Below, piece after piece: positions 62,895 through 64,000 of a stretch of DNA of 64,000 bases. The notes under the pieces are model-generated. The model was not told where the DNA came from and did not search any database. It worked only from the letters and a program-made list of their open reading frames with translations. A program made the translations under genes and the position numbers. The first letter of the stretch is position 1. Every line of letters begins with the position of its first letter. Origin of the DNA: an uncultured Pseudoteredinibacter sp. (GTDB lineage: Bacteria > Pseudomonadota > Gammaproteobacteria > Pseudomonadales > Cellvibrionaceae); contig NZ_CANMSS010000001.1 of NCBI RefSeq assembly GCF_947500695.1, positions 620,001-684,000 on the forward strand. Reading direction: 5' to 3'.

Positions 62895-64000
62895 TTACTC
62901 CCATTCGATTGTTGCTGGCGGCTTACTTGAAACGTCGTAGGCCACACGAGATACACCGGATATCTCGTTAATAATTCGATTGGAGCAACGTTCTAATAAA
63001 TCATAAGGCAAATGCGCCCAGCGTGCTGTCATAAAATCAACTGTTTCTACAGCTCGCAAAGAGACAACCCACTCATAGCGGCGGCCATCTCCAACCACAC
63101 CAACAGATTTTACCGGCAAGAATACCGCAAAAGCCTGACTGGTTTTATGATACCAATCCGCTGCATGCAACTCTTCTAAGAAGATGGCATCCGCTTCACG
63201 TAAAATGTCAGCGTATTCCTTTTTAACTTCACCCAGGATACGCACACCCAAACCCGGCCCCGGGAACGGATGACGATAAACCATATCGTAAGGTAAACCT
63301 AACTCTAAACCAATTTTGCGTACTTCATCTTTAAACAGTTCACGTAATGGCTCAACCAGCTCAAACTCCATATCGTCAGGCAGGCCACCAACATTATGGT
63401 GCGACTTAATGACATGAGCTTTACCGGTTTTTGCAGCCGCCGATTCGATTACATCTGGGTAAATGGTGCCTTGCGCCAACCATTTAACGTTCTGCAACTT
63501 GGCAGCCTCTTGATCGAAAACCTCAATAAAGGTATTACCAATAATTTTGCGCTTGTCTTCAGGGTCAGCAACACCTTGCAGTTTGCCAAGGAATAAATCT
63601 TCCGCATCGGCACGAATGACTTTTACACCCATGTTCTTAGCAAACATATCCATTACTTGATCGCCTTCATCCTTACGAAGTAGGCCATTGTCAACGAATA
63701 CACAGGTTAATTGATCACCGATTGCCTTGTGCAGCAAAGCGGCTACTACCGATGAATCTACACCACCTGAAAGGCCAAGCAGTACCTTATCAGTACCCAC
63801 CTGCTCTCTTACTTTCTGGATGGCGTCTTCAACGATATTGGCGGGATTCCATAGCGCTTCACAGCCTGCAAGCTTCAGTACAAAATGCTCAAAAATGCGC
63901 TTACCTTGCAAAGTATGAGTTACCTCTGGGTGAAACTGCACGCCATATAGGTCACGCTCTTCGCAGTACATACCCGCAATTGGGCAAGAATCTGTAGAGG
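62895..64000 (-). CDS. guaA: GMP synthase (glutamine-hydrolysing), C-terminal part (cut by the window edge)
   Basis: The last ~368 residues of GuaA, which converts XMP to GMP with glutamine and ATP. The frame is open to the right edge. Visible are the end of the class I amidotransferase domain (SCPIAG, then FHPEVTHT with the catalytic His), the ATP pyrophosphatase P-loop [14 protein letters not shown], and the dimerisation domain ending [17 protein letters not shown]. The catalytic Cys of the amidotransferase lies beyond the window. Confidence 0.97.
   Translation of the reverse strand, partial: STDSCPIAGMYCEERDLYGVQFHPEVTHTLQGKRIFEHFVLKLAGCEALWNPANIVEDAIQKVREQVGTDKVLLGLSGGVDSSVVAALLHKAIGDQLTCVFVDNGLLRKDEGDQVMDMFAKNMGVKVIRADAEDLFLGKLQGVADPEDKRKIIGNTFIEVFDQEAAKLQNVKWLAQGTIYPDVIESAAAKTGKAHVIKSHHNVGGLPDDMEFELVEPLRELFKDEVRKIGLELGLPYDMVYRHPFPGPGLGVRILGEVKKEYADILREADAIFLEELHAADWYHKTSQAFAVFLPVKSVGVVGDGRRYEWVVSLRAVETVDFMTARWAHLPYDLLERCSNRIINEISGVSRVAYDVSSKPPATIEWE

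Overview
The window looks like core chromosome of a gammaproteobacterium, probably marine or at least sodium-adapted. The evidence is gene content: HrpB, NdpA, MiaE, AcnB, SlyD, LpxH, FadH, a cysS/glnS/ppiB/lpxH neighbourhood typical of gammaproteobacteria, a single-domain voltage-gated cation channel and a DUF3012 protein. The exact family cannot be fixed from sequence alone. I see no rRNA or tRNA gene, CRISPR array, transposase, integrase or prophage. Both ends cut genes: glutathione reductase on the left, GMP synthase on the right.

Layout. 1-9 kb: redox genes (gor, grxA), an acyltransferase, membrane-anchored unknowns, ndpA, an AIM24-family gene, a two-HTH protein with a nuclease-like C-terminus, and an IalB-type protein. 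9-18 kb: slyD, hrpB, a patatin-like gene, a reductase/thioesterase pair, a lipoprotein, rbgA and a secreted trypsin-like protease. 18-26 kb: a cation channel, hemB, cysS and glnS, then ppiB and lpxH outward on the other strand. 26-34 kb: iron-type alcohol dehydrogenase, a patatin/NfeD/SPFH cluster, ggt, and a class V aminotransferase divergent from an Lrp/AsnC regulator.

34-42 kb is the most interesting part. A PAS/AAA+/Fis sigma-54 activator gene lies between two + strand sigma-54 promoters, each with GG-N10-GC geometry. Each promoter has a GTCTCA...TGAGAC/T inverted repeat about 55 bp upstream of its -24 element. One promoter faces a 64-residue unknown protein. The other faces a six-gene operon: two NTF2-like proteins, a glutathione S-transferase, a PNPOx/FNR/2Fe-2S fusion, a cupin and a VOC protein. 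I infer a self-contained, sigma-54-controlled redox or detoxification regulon of unknown substrate. 42-45.4 kb follows with a cassette of K+ channel, DUF350, YgiB-like (DUF1190) and glutathionylspermidine-synthase-like ATP-grasp genes.

45-64 kb: a glycosyltransferase coupled to miaE, a DUF1289 gene, acnB behind a 470-nt leader, a GGDEF/EAL enzyme, a second SPFH protein, and an otherwise easily missed 41-residue membrane protein. A TetR gene is divergent from a module for unsaturated fatty-acid beta-oxidation (dienoyl-CoA isomerase, NTF2-like protein, FadH). Then come tdk, an S9 peptidase and guaA. Many convergent gene pairs are separated by clear hairpins.
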